DNA of 64,000 bases from Dyella thiooxydans (GTDB lineage: Bacteria > Pseudomonadota > Gammaproteobacteria > Xanthomonadales > Rhodanobacteraceae): assembly GCF_001641285.1 (NCBI RefSeq), contig NZ_CP014841.1, forward strand, positions 3,622,501-3,686,500. Reading direction: 5' to 3'. Under the pieces are notes generated by a model. That model saw only the letters and a list, made by a program, of their open reading frames with translations, was not told where the DNA came from and ran no database searches. Below, piece by piece: positions 24,568 to 32,510 of this stretch (the first letter of the stretch is position 1; every line of letters begins with the position of its first letter). Position numbers and translations under genes: made by a program.

Positions 24568-24701
24568 CGATATCTCGTGGTGCAGGGGGACAGCAGCCCG
24601 GCGCGCCGGGCGGGGCGGGCCAGTGTAAGCGGCGGCAACGCTAGACTGCGACCCTGCCGCGCATCGTCGCCGACGTCCCCGAACGCGAGGAATCCATCGC
24701 C

Positions 24702-25469
24702 ATGTCCTCATCGCCTGTTCCGTTGCTGCATGGCCGCGCGGTGGTCATCACCCGTCCGGCCGGCACCGGCGCCAGCCTGGCGCGACGGGTGCGCGCGCTG
24801 GGCGGCCGGCCGCTGCTGCTGCCGGGACTGTCGCTGCATGCGATCGGCGACGGGGCGACGCGGGCGGCGCTGCTCCGGGCGCTGCGGGCGGAGGTGGTGG
24901 TCTTCACCAGTCCGGCCGCGGTGCGCTACGCGGCGGCGCTGGCTCCGATTCCGGCCGGCTGCGTGGCGGTCGGTGTGGGCCAGGGCACCGCGCGCGCCCT
25001 GCGCCGGGCGGGCATCGCGGCGCCGCTCGCACCGGCCCGGCAGGACAGCGAGGGCGTGCTGGCGCTGCCGGCGCTGCAGTCGCTGACCGGCCGGCCCGTG
25101 GCGCTGGTCGGCGCGGCCGGCGGTCGCGGCCTGCTGCGCGAAACGCTGGTCGCGCGCGGTGCGCGGCTGGACGAGGTGCACGTCTATACGCGCGCCGCGC
25201 CGCGGCTGGACCGCCGCCACATCGCGGCCGTGCGCGCCCTGCCGGCCGACGCACGGGTGCTGCTGTCCAGTGCCGAGGCGTTGCACAACCTCGCCCGTTC
25301 GCTGCCACCGGAGGCCTGGGCGGTCCTGAAGCGGGCGGTGGTCGTGGTCAGCAGCGAGCGGCTGGCCGAGGCCGCCCGCATCGCCGGATTTTCCCGCATG
25401 GCGCTGGCCCGCTCGGCCGGCGCCACCGACCTGCTGGCGGCCGCCGGCGGTGACTTCACGCTGCCTTGA
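24702..25469 (+). CDS. hemD: Uroporphyrinogen-III synthase
   Basis: Cyclises hydroxymethylbilane to uroporphyrinogen III in haem synthesis. 255 residues, family length; the fold's two lobes are visible (VVITRPAGTGASLARRVRALGG at the start; VALVGAAGGRGLLRETLVARGA in the middle; VHVYTRAAP). HemD sequences diverge strongly, so gene order (hemD-hemX-hemY) supports the call. hemC is not adjacent in this window. ATG 24702 follows a divergent thioesterase. Confidence 0.9.
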   Translation: MSSSPVPLLHGRAVVITRPAGTGASLARRVRALGGRPLLLPGLSLHAIGDGATRAALLRALRAEVVVFTSPAAVRYAAALAPIPAGCVAVGVGQGTARALRRAGIAAPLAPARQDSEGVLALPALQSLTGRPVALVGAAGGRGLLRETLVARGARLDEVHVYTRAAPRLDRRHIAAVRALPADARVLLSSAEALHNLARSLPPEAWAVLKRAVVVVSSERLAEAARIAGFSRMALARSAGATDLLAAAGGDFTLP

Positions 25470-25505
25470 TGCGGCCCGGCGTGCCGCCGCTGCTAGCATG
25501 CGCGC

Positions 25506-26618
25506 ATGAACAACGATGCCGCTCCGAACGAGACCGCCAAGGTCGCCCCCGCTTCCTCGCGCCCCGTCGCGCCGCGTCCGTCCGAGCCGAAGGGCGGCGG
25601 CAGCGCGCTTGCCCTGGCCCTCCTGCTCGCCTTGCTGGCCATCGCCGGCACGGCCTACGTCGGCTGGCAGCAGTGGCAGCGGGCCCGCGGCGATGCCGCT
25701 GCCGCCGGTACCGTGGCCCAGCTCGATACCCGCGTCGCCACGCTGGAAACCAGCCTGAAGGCGCTGGATGACGATCGCCGCTCGCTCAGCGCGCGGCTGC
25801 GCGACGCCGACGACGTGAACCGCGGTCTGCGCGAGGAGGTGCTCGGCCAGAACGAGCGCCTGCGCAACCTCGAGGACGCGGTGGCCAAGCTGTCGGAAAA
25901 GAGCCTGTCCAGCCACGACGCGATGCTGCTGGACGAAGCCGAGTCGCTGCTGCGCATGGGCAAGGAACGCTACGAACTGTTCCACGACGCCGCGGGTGCG
26001 GCCGCCGCCTACGGCCTGGCCGACCAGGCGCTGTCCGGCGTGGACGACAGTGCTTTCTACGGCCTGCGCCAGAGCGTGGCCGCCGAGCGCGAGGCGCTCG
26101 ATCGTGCCGCCGCCAGCCACGACAGCGCCGCGCTGGCCAGGCTGCAGCAGTTGCGCGGCCAGATCGGCGGCCTGCCGCTGCGTCCGCTGGACGCCCCGGC
26201 CTCGTCGTCCAGCAGTGGCGCGTGGGCGCGGATCGGGCAGGCATTGTCCAGCGTGGTGCGGATCGGTCGCGACAACGGCGCGCCGATGGCCGTGGCCGAC
26301 GCGCGTCTCTCGCGTGAACTGGTGGCGCTGGACCTGGCCCAGGCCGAGGCCGCGCTGCTCGCGCACGATGGCACGGCCTATCGCGCCGCCCTGCAGCGGG
26401 CCGACACCGGCCTGGCCGGCCAGTTCGACGCCGCCGATGCGACGGTGAAGGCGGCGCGCGACACGTTGGCCGGCCTCATCAAGGACGCCGCGCCCGGCAC
26501 GCCGGTGGAACTGGGCGAGGCGCTCACGGAGCTGCGCAACCTGCGCGCGGTGCACGCGCTCAAGCCGTCGGCTGGCGCTACCCCGGTCAAGCCCGCTGCG
26601 AACGGAGCACGCCCGTGA
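25506..26618 (+). CDS. hemX: HemX, uroporphyrin-III C-methyltransferase-like membrane protein
   Basis: 370 residues: basic Pro-rich N-terminus, one membrane helix (ALALALLLALLAIAGTAYVGW), a coiled coil (about 65-135) and a helical periplasmic domain. Despite the historical name the family lacks a methyltransferase fold; it accompanies haem synthesis genes. Its stop overlaps the start of hemY (GTGA, 26615-26618), so translation is coupled. Confidence 0.9.
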   Translation: MNNDAAPNETAKVAPASSRPVAPRPSEPKGGGSALALALLLALLAIAGTAYVGWQQWQRARGDAAAAGTVAQLDTRVATLETSLKALDDDRRSLSARLRDADDVNRGLREEVLGQNERLRNLEDAVAKLSEKSLSSHDAMLLDEAESLLRMGKERYELFHDAAGAAAAYGLADQALSGVDDSAFYGLRQSVAAEREALDRAAASHDSAALARLQQLRGQIGGLPLRPLDAPASSSSSGAWARIGQALSSVVRIGRDNGAPMAVADARLSRELVALDLAQAEAALLAHDGTAYRAALQRADTGLAGQFDAADATVKAARDTLAGLIKDAAPGTPVELGEALTELRNLRAVHALKPSAGATPVKPAANGARP

Positions 26619-27868
26619 AGCTGTGGCGCTGGATTCTCCTGCTGGTGCTGATCGCCGCACTGGCGGCGTTCGGCTGGCACTGGGTCGCCGAAGACCCCGG
26701 CTACGTGCTGGTGCGCATCCGCGGCTGGTATGCCGAAACCACGGTGCTGGCGGCGGTCGTCATCCTGCTGCTGCTGTGGGCCGTGCTGGGCGCGTTGTGG
26801 CAGCTCGTGCGCTGGCCGCTGGGCGCGTTCACCCGCCGGCATCGCCGGGTCAGTCGGCGCCGGTTGGCCGATGGCCTGGTGGCACTGGCCGAGGGTCGCC
26901 ACGGCGACGCCGAGCGCGACCTGGCCCGCGCCTCGCGGCTGGATGCGCTGCGCGGCCCGGCGCTGCTCGCCGCCGCCGAAGCCGCCGCCCGCCGCGGCGA
27001 GACCACGCGGGCCCGCGAATTCCTCGACCAGGCCGCGCAGGACGTACCGCCGGCCGCGCGCGTGCTGCGCGCCTCGCTGCTGCGCCGCGAGGGCAAGCCG
27101 GCCGAGGCCGTCGCCTTGCTGGCGCCGGAAGCCGACAACGGCAAGCTGACTCCCGGCGGCTGGCGCGAACTGGCGCTGGCTGCACTGGCGGCCGGCGACA
27201 GCCGCCGCGCGCGTGCCGCGCTGGCCCCGCTGCAGAAGAGTTCGGCGCTCGGCACCCGCAGCTACCAGGCGCTGGAGACCCAGGTGCTGGTGGCCAGCGT
27301 GGCCGCCGCGCCGGATGCGGCCGCGCTCAACCAGCTGTGGTCGCAACTGCCGAAGAACCAGCGACGGACGCCGGCGGTGATCGAGGCCTATGCCCGCCGC
27401 GCCGCGGCGCTGGGCATGATCCTGCCGGCGATGGACGAACTGGACTCGGCGCTGCGCCGCGAGTGGTCGTCTTCGCTGGTGCAGGTGTGGGGTGCACTGG
27501 GCGACGAGGATCTGGAAGCCCGCCTGCGCCGCGCCGAAGGCTGGCTGGACGCGCATCCCAACGACGCCGGTCTGCTGCTGGCGATGGGCCGGCTGTGCGT
27601 GAAGCTCAAGCTGTGGGGCCAGGCTCGCAAGCACTTGGAGCGTTCCATCGCGCTCGCCCCCAGTGCCGGCGCATGGGAAGCGCTGGCCGAGATGTGGACC
27701 GGCCAGGGCGACGCGGTGATGGCGCAGCGCTGCTACCGCAACGCACTGGCGCTGACCCGCGGCGACTCGGTGCTGAACGTGCCGACGGCATCGCTGGGCG
27801 CGATCGACACCCGCCCGATCGCCATCGAGGACCGCAACGAGCACGGCATGCCGCGCCTGCGCGAATAG
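26615..27868 (+). CDS. hemY: HemY, TPR-containing haem-synthesis associated membrane protein
   Basis: 417 residues beginning with GTG. Two N-terminal membrane helices (ILLLVLIAALAAFGWHWV and TTVLAAVVILLLLWAVLGALW) followed by TPR-like helical repeats rich in Ala and Leu. HemY of proteobacteria is not protoporphyrinogen oxidase; it is thought to assist the haem pathway at the membrane. Last gene of the hem cluster; converges with the J-domain-like gene 25 nt later. Confidence 0.9.
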   Translation: MKLWRWILLLVLIAALAAFGWHWVAEDPGYVLVRIRGWYAETTVLAAVVILLLLWAVLGALWQLVRWPLGAFTRRHRRVSRRRLADGLVALAEGRHGDAERDLARASRLDALRGPALLAAAEAAARRGETTRAREFLDQAAQDVPPAARVLRASLLRREGKPAEAVALLAPEADNGKLTPGGWRELALAALAAGDSRRARAALAPLQKSSALGTRSYQALETQVLVASVAAAPDAAALNQLWSQLPKNQRRTPAVIEAYARRAAALGMILPAMDELDSALRREWSSSLVQVWGALGDEDLEARLRRAEGWLDAHPNDAGLLLAMGRLCVKLKLWGQARKHLERSIALAPSAGAWEALAEMWTGQGDAVMAQRCYRNALALTRGDSVLNVPTASLGAIDTRPIAIEDRNEHGMPRLRE

Positions 27869-27893
27869 CGCAGGCGCTTCGCGACCGGATCCG

Positions 27894-29108
27894 CTAGAGC
27901 ACCACGCCGAGACTGGCCAGCCGGGGATCGGCCATGCGCCAGTGCGGCCAGTAGCCCAATTGCACGCACTGGCGGATGTAGTGTCCGAGTCGACGCTTCT
28001 CGTCATCGGACGCCGGCGGCGTCCAGCCCCGTCCGTGCACGCGGTTTTCGACGCGTTGGCAGTCCGGTCCGTCGACCGTTGCCGGTGGTGCGGAGACCAG
28101 CAACGACACGGGTCGGGGCACGTCGGCGGTCTGCTCGCTGACCTGCTGAGGGGGCGGCGTCAAGATCGACGCTATCTGTGACGAATGACTGCCCACCAGA
28201 TCGAGCAGCATGCGCAGCGCAAAGAACACGGCGATTCCGAACGCCCATCCGGGGAAGCCCCGGCGAGCGCGTTGCCGAGGCTGTGCGCGACGATAGGCCG
28301 CCGGCGACGCCGGCGCAGCACTGGCCCGCTCCTCGGCCAGTCCCCGTTGAAGTTCCGGCAACGCGGCGAATGCCTGTTGCCACGCCTCCAGCATCGGCCG
28401 GCCCGCGCGCAGTGGAATCAGGTTGGGGAACAGGCGCAGTGCCTGCAGGACAAACGGCCACTGCGCCGCCATGTCGGGATCCGGCGGCGTGCGGTCACCG
28501 CGCATCAGGCGTTCGAACCAGCCGGCGCCGTGGCACGGTGCGGTGGCCTGCTCCCAATGGCGCTGCTCGTGCATCACCTGCTGCAGCCACTGGCCGCGCG
28601 GGCCGAGCTGGGCCAGCCGGGTCACGTCCATCCAGTCGAAGACCTCGCGTGCCGCGTTGAACACCTCCAGCGGTGCATCCAGCGCGCCGGAGGCGAGAGC
28701 ATCGATCAGCAGGCACTCGAAGATGGCCGGAAGCTGCAGGTGGCCCTGGCGGACCCCGGCAAGCACGTCGGTCAGCGCGGCGGTCGGCGGGGTGCCGGAT
28801 GACAAGGCCTGCCGCAGCCTTGCCAGGGCTTGCCGGGCCTCGGTGACGACCGGGTTCTCCAGCGGTGCGGCGGATGCGCCGGACGCGGGTGTGCTCGTCG
28901 GTGGGTGGGACGGCGTGGCGGGTGCTGCCACGGGCTCCCCGTCGAGCGCTAGCAGCGCCGCCTCGTAGGCCTGGCGCAGGCGCGTGAAGCCCTCGATGTC
29001 GGTGGCGGTATCGAGCCGCTTGAGCTGCCTGGCATAGGCCTGCTTGATCGCGCGCGAGTCGGCGCCGGCGGGCAGGTCGAGGTGCTGGAGATACCAGGGG
29101 ACGTCCAT
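27894..29108 (-). CDS. Degenerate J-domain-like membrane protein
   Basis: 404 residues. The first ~55 residues follow J-domain helices (WYLQHLDLPAGADSRAIKQAYARQLKRLD...TRLRQAYEAAL) but the HPD tripeptide needed to stimulate DnaK is absent. A Pro/Ala/Ser linker, a helical domain, one membrane helix (GWAFGIAVFFALRMLLDLVG) near 290, and a ~100-residue C-terminal part with two Cys follow. Single-pass topology is inferred. Role unknown; could be a Hsp70-independent scaffold. Confidence 0.75.
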   Translation of the reverse strand: MDVPWYLQHLDLPAGADSRAIKQAYARQLKRLDTATDIEGFTRLRQAYEAALLALDGEPVAAPATPSHPPTSTPASGASAAPLENPVVTEARQALARLRQALSSGTPPTAALTDVLAGVRQGHLQLPAIFECLLIDALASGALDAPLEVFNAAREVFDWMDVTRLAQLGPRGQWLQQVMHEQRHWEQATAPCHGAGWFERLMRGDRTPPDPDMAAQWPFVLQALRLFPNLIPLRAGRPMLEAWQQAFAALPELQRGLAEERASAAPASPAAYRRAQPRQRARRGFPGWAFGIAVFFALRMLLDLVGSHSSQIASILTPPPQQVSEQTADVPRPVSLLVSAPPATVDGPDCQRVENRVHGRGWTPPASDDEKRRLGHYIRQCVQLGYWPHWRMADPRLASLGVVL

Positions 29109-29211
29109 GTGCTCGTCTGGCTTGCGAAGGTGATGCGAGGCTAGCGCGACGCCGGGGCGCTCGCCCAGTGGCGGGCGGGGCGCGCCATGGTTCCGGGACT
29201 CGGCGCCGCGC

Positions 29212-29550
29212 TCAGCGCACCGAGATCGCCCAGGTGATCAGGCCGGCGCTCACCGCGGTGAGCGTGAGAGCGACCAGGAACACCACGTCGGCGGTGCGCT
29301 CGACCCGATGGTTGCGCTTGTGGTGACGGGTGCGCAGCGCCCAGTAGGCGAGCAGGCAGGCGGCGAGGTAGAGGATCGCGTCGCCGGCCAGCAGGTCGTC
29401 GACGAACAGGTCCGCCTTACGCAGCGAGATCACCACGCGGATGATGCCGATCACCGTCAGGCACACGCCGACCATCCCCGCCGAGGCGGTGAAGATGTGC
29501 ACGCACAGGTCGTAGTCGAGCAGGCGGCTGGCGGGATCGTCGCGGCGCAT
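29212..29550 (-). CDS. Hypothetical inner-membrane protein, 112 aa
   Basis: Starts MRRDDPASRLLDYDLCVHIF and contains three membrane segments (MVGVCLTVIGIIRVVISL, AILYLAACLLAYWAL, VVFLVALTLTAVSAGLITW). No family named. ATG 29550 has GGAG eight bases upstream; a TTG at 29598 in frame is not preferred. Sits between two larger minus-strand genes. Confidence 0.7.
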   Translation of the reverse strand: MRRDDPASRLLDYDLCVHIFTASAGMVGVCLTVIGIIRVVISLRKADLFVDDLLAGDAILYLAACLLAYWALRTRHHKRNHRVERTADVVFLVALTLTAVSAGLITWAISVR

Positions 29551-29638
29551 GGTTCGCGCTCCGGTCGTGGGCTCCGGGGGAAACGGAGCGTTGGACAACG
29601 CGGGCGCGACGAGTTCCCGGGGATGGGTCAGGCCGTCC

Positions 29639-31855
29639 TCAGAGCGGGGTGAGGTTGGCGTAGGCCGCCACCAGCCACTTGCTGCCGGCGTCGGCGAAAT
29701 TCACCTGCAGCCGCGCGTGCGCACCGGCGCCTTCGGCGCTGAGCACCACGCCCTCGCCGAAGGTGGGATGGCTGACGCGCTGGCCCAGCTTCACCGGCAA
29801 GGCTTCTTCCAGCGAGGCGCTGCCGCCGTAGCGTGGCGCGCCGCTGTACATCGGGCGGCTGACCTGCACGCGCGGGCGTACTTCGTCGACCAGCTCGGCC
29901 GGCATCTCGGCGAGAAAGCGCGAGGGCCGCGCCAGCATCTCGGTGCCGTGCATGCGGCGCGATTCGGCGTGGGTGAGGAACAGCTTCTGCCGGGCGCGTG
30001 TGATGCCGACGTAGGCGAGCCGGCGTTCCTCTTCCAGCCGGCCTTCGTCCTCGACCGAGCGCTGGCTGGGGAACAGGCCCTCCTCCATGCCGACCAGGAA
30101 CACCACCGGGAATTCCAGGCCCTTGGCCGAGTGCAGGGTCATCAGCTGCACGCAGTCGTCCCAGGCCTCGCCCTGGCCTTCGCCGGCTTCCAGCGCGGCG
30201 TGCGAGAGGAAGGCGGCCAGCTCCGACAGGCCGGCGTCGACGTCCTCGGCGGTTGGCTCGAAGCGGCTGGCGACGTTGACCAGCTCGTCCAGGTTCTCGG
30301 TGCGCGACTCGGCGTTGCCGCGGCTGTCCTTCTCGTAGAAGTCGCGCAGGCCGGTGTGGCTGATGGCGTGGTCCATCTGCTCGGCGAGGGTGAGGCCGCG
30401 GCCGTCCGGATCGTCCGCCGGCGGGGCGAAGTCGCGCGCCATCTGCTCGATCAGGGTGAGGAAGGCCTTCACCGCATTCTTGGCGCGTCCGGCCAGCTCG
30501 CTGGCACCGGAGAGTTCACTCAGCGCCGCTTCCCACATCGAGGTGTTGCTGACGCGGGCGCGCCGGCGCAGCACGTCCAGCGTGCGGTCGCCGATGCCGC
30601 GCGGTGGCGTATTCACGGCGCGCTCGAAGGCGGCGTCGTCGTGGCGGTTGGCGGTGAGCCGCAGGTAGGCCAGCGCGTCCTTGATTTCCGCGCGCTCGAA
30701 GAAGCGCAGGCCGCCGTACACGCGGTACGGGATGTTGCGCTGGGACAGCTGTTCCTCGAAGTTGCGCGACTGCGCGTTGGAACGGTAGAGGATCGCGCAG
30801 TCCTTGGCGTCGCCGTGCTCCTCGATGTATTCGCGGATGCGCTCGACCACGAAGCGCGCCTCGTCCTGTTCGTTGTAGGCGGCATACAGCGCGATGCGCT
30901 CGCCGTCGCCGCCGTCGGTCCACAGCTGCTTGCCGAGGCGGCCGCCGTTGCGTGCGATCACCGCGTTGGCGGCTTTCAGGATGGTCGCGGTGGAGCGGTA
31001 GTTCTGCTCCAGCTTGATCGTGCGGGCGCCGGGGAAATCCTTCAGGAACTGCTGCACATTCTCCACTTTCGCGCCGCGCCAGCCGTAGATCGCCTGGTCG
31101 TCGTCGCCGACCACGAACACCTGGCCCGTCGCACCGGCGAGCACGCGGATCCACGCGTACTGCAGGGTGTTGGTGTCCTGGAACTCGTCGATCAGCAGGT
31201 AGCGCCAGCGGTGCTGGTAGTGCTCCAGCACGGCCGGGTTCTTCAGCCACAGCTCGTGGGCGCGCAGCAGCAGCTCGGCGAAGTCGACCAGGCCGGCGCG
31301 GCGGCAGGCATCCTCGTAGGCCTGGTAGATCTGCACGAAGGCGCGGGTGACCGGGTGGTCGTGGTGCTCGATGTTCTCCGGGCGTTTGCCCTCGTCCTTC
31401 CAGCTGTTGATCTGCCAGCAGGCCTGGCGCGGCGGGAACTTCGCGTCGTCCAGCCCCAGCCCGGCGACCACGCGCTTGACCAGCCGCTGCTGGTCGTCCG
31501 AATCGAGGATCTGAAAGCCCTCCGGCAGCCCGGCCTCGGCCCAGTGTCGGCGCAGCAGCCGATGCGCGATGCCGTGGAAGGTGCCGACGGTGAGGCCCTG
31601 CGTGCTCTGCGGGATCAGTGCACCGAGCCGCGCGCGCATCTCGCCGGCGGCCTTGTTGGTGAAGGTGACGGCGAGGATCGCCCACGGCGGTACCTGTTCC
31701 ACCTCGCACAGCCAGCCGATGCGGTGGGTAAGCACGCGGGTCTTGCCGGAGCCGGCGCCGGCCAGCACCAGGTAGTGGCCGGGCGGGGCGCAGACGGCTT
31801 CGCGTTGCGCGTCGTTGAGCGAATCGATCAGGTGCGAGACATCCATCCGCACCAT
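29639..31855 (-). CDS. uvrD: DNA helicase II (UvrD)
   Basis: 3'-5' superfamily 1A helicase for nucleotide excision and mismatch repair. 738 residues; Walker A LAGAGSGKTRVL, motif Ia TFTNKAA, Walker B LIDEFQDTN, motif III VGDDDQAIYGWRGA, motif IV QNYRST, motif V TLHSAKGLEF, motif VI YVGITRAR. C-terminal tail is the RNA-polymerase/UvrB-type region (GQRVSHPTFGEGVVL). All helicase motifs intact. Start at 31855; ATG 31846 is possible. Confidence 0.97.
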   Translation of the reverse strand: MVRMDVSHLIDSLNDAQREAVCAPPGHYLVLAGAGSGKTRVLTHRIGWLCEVEQVPPWAILAVTFTNKAAGEMRARLGALIPQSTQGLTVGTFHGIAHRLLRRHWAEAGLPEGFQILDSDDQQRLVKRVVAGLGLDDAKFPPRQACWQINSWKDEGKRPENIEHHDHPVTRAFVQIYQAYEDACRRAGLVDFAELLLRAHELWLKNPAVLEHYQHRWRYLLIDEFQDTNTLQYAWIRVLAGATGQVFVVGDDDQAIYGWRGAKVENVQQFLKDFPGARTIKLEQNYRSTATILKAANAVIARNGGRLGKQLWTDGGDGERIALYAAYNEQDEARFVVERIREYIEEHGDAKDCAILYRSNAQSRNFEEQLSQRNIPYRVYGGLRFFERAEIKDALAYLRLTANRHDDAAFERAVNTPPRGIGDRTLDVLRRRARVSNTSMWEAALSELSGASELAGRAKNAVKAFLTLIEQMARDFAPPADDPDGRGLTLAEQMDHAISHTGLRDFYEKDSRGNAESRTENLDELVNVASRFEPTAEDVDAGLSELAAFLSHAALEAGEGQGEAWDDCVQLMTLHSAKGLEFPVVFLVGMEEGLFPSQRSVEDEGRLEEERRLAYVGITRARQKLFLTHAESRRMHGTEMLARPSRFLAEMPAELVDEVRPRVQVSRPMYSGAPRYGGSASLEEALPVKLGQRVSHPTFGEGVVLSAEGAGAHARLQVNFADAGSKWLVAAYANLTPL

Positions 31856-31883
31856 TGTAGCGGCGCCGAGGCGATTGCTCCGG

Positions 31884-31918
31884 GTAAAAGAAGGCCGCCG
31901 CCCCTGCGGGCGACGGCC
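31884..31918 (-). terminator. Rho-independent terminator after the DUF3185 gene
   Basis: On the minus strand GGCCGTCGCCC, loop GCAG, GGGCGGCGGCC, then TTCTTTT: an 11-bp stem with one G-T pair. It lies 22 nt after the stop at 31941 and separates the gene from uvrD. Confidence 0.85.
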
Positions 31919-31940
31919 GGATGTCCTCGCGGATGAGGCC

Positions 31941-32159
31941 TCAGCGCTTGCTGACGAAACCGCCGATGGCCAGTACGCCGCCGATCACGATGCCGGCGAT
32001 GCCGACCCACTGCGGGATGGCCTTGTCGTGGGTTGCGGTGATTTGTGCCGGGCCCAGCTTGGCGACGGTATCGGTCTTCTTGTAGCTGCCGTTGCCTAGG
32101 GTGACCCAGATGCCAGCGGCCAACAGCACGACGCCGACGATGATGAGACCTGCGCGCAT
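31941..32159 (-). CDS. Small membrane protein, DUF3185-like
   Basis: 72 residues: two membrane helices (GLIIVGVVLLAAGIWVTL and WVGIAGIVIGGVLAIGGFV) joined by a polar loop SYKKTDTVAKLGPAQITATHDKAIP, the layout of DUF3185 proteins. Function unknown. Strong ribosome site AGGAGG six bases upstream of ATG 32159. Ends at its own terminator, so it is a single-gene unit. Confidence 0.8.
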   Translation of the reverse strand: MRAGLIIVGVVLLAAGIWVTLGNGSYKKTDTVAKLGPAQITATHDKAIPQWVGIAGIVIGGVLAIGGFVSKR

Positions 32160-32251
32160 GGGTGATCCTCCTGTTTGGGTGCGCCGATCATACGGGGTCG
32201 GCGCGTGCAGGCCGGGTGCACGTCGCCCGCTTCGTTCATGTCCGGCGGGCG

Positions 32252-32288
32252 AAAAAAAAACCCCGAAGGCTAGGGGGTGCCTTCGGGG
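32252..32288 (-). terminator. Strong Rho-independent terminator downstream of polA
   Basis: On the minus strand CCCCGAAGGC, an 8-base loop, GCCTTCGGGG, then nine T. A perfect 10-bp stem. It lies about 220 nt beyond the polA stop, an unusually long distance for a polA terminator. Confidence 0.88.
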
Positions 32289-32510
32289 CCGGGTTTGGCG
32301 AAGCGGCCCAGGGGAAGACCGGTATCGCCGCGATACGGAGGCCCAGGGGAAGGCGCGTATCGGATGGGTTCTCCAGGGAGGGGTTGAACCCATGGATGCC
32401 GTTGCGTGCATCCGATGGGATAGATCGTCCGAAGCCGGGAAAAGTTGCCCTCGCTTCCAGGAAAGATTTAGCGCCGATTCATTTGACGAAAATCCAACAA
32501 CCGCGCGGGT
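32289..32510 (-). ncRNA. polA 3' untranslated region / candidate small RNA
   Basis: 222 bases with no gene, between polA and the terminator at 32252-32288, on the same strand. It has GGCCCAGGGGAAG twice (near 32307 and 32341) and an AT-richer part (about 32455-32500) that could hold a promoter (TAAATC-like -10, weak -35). In Enterobacteria and Pseudomonas a small RNA (Spot 42 / ErsA) lies in the matching place after polA; no sequence likeness was established. Confidence 0.3.
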
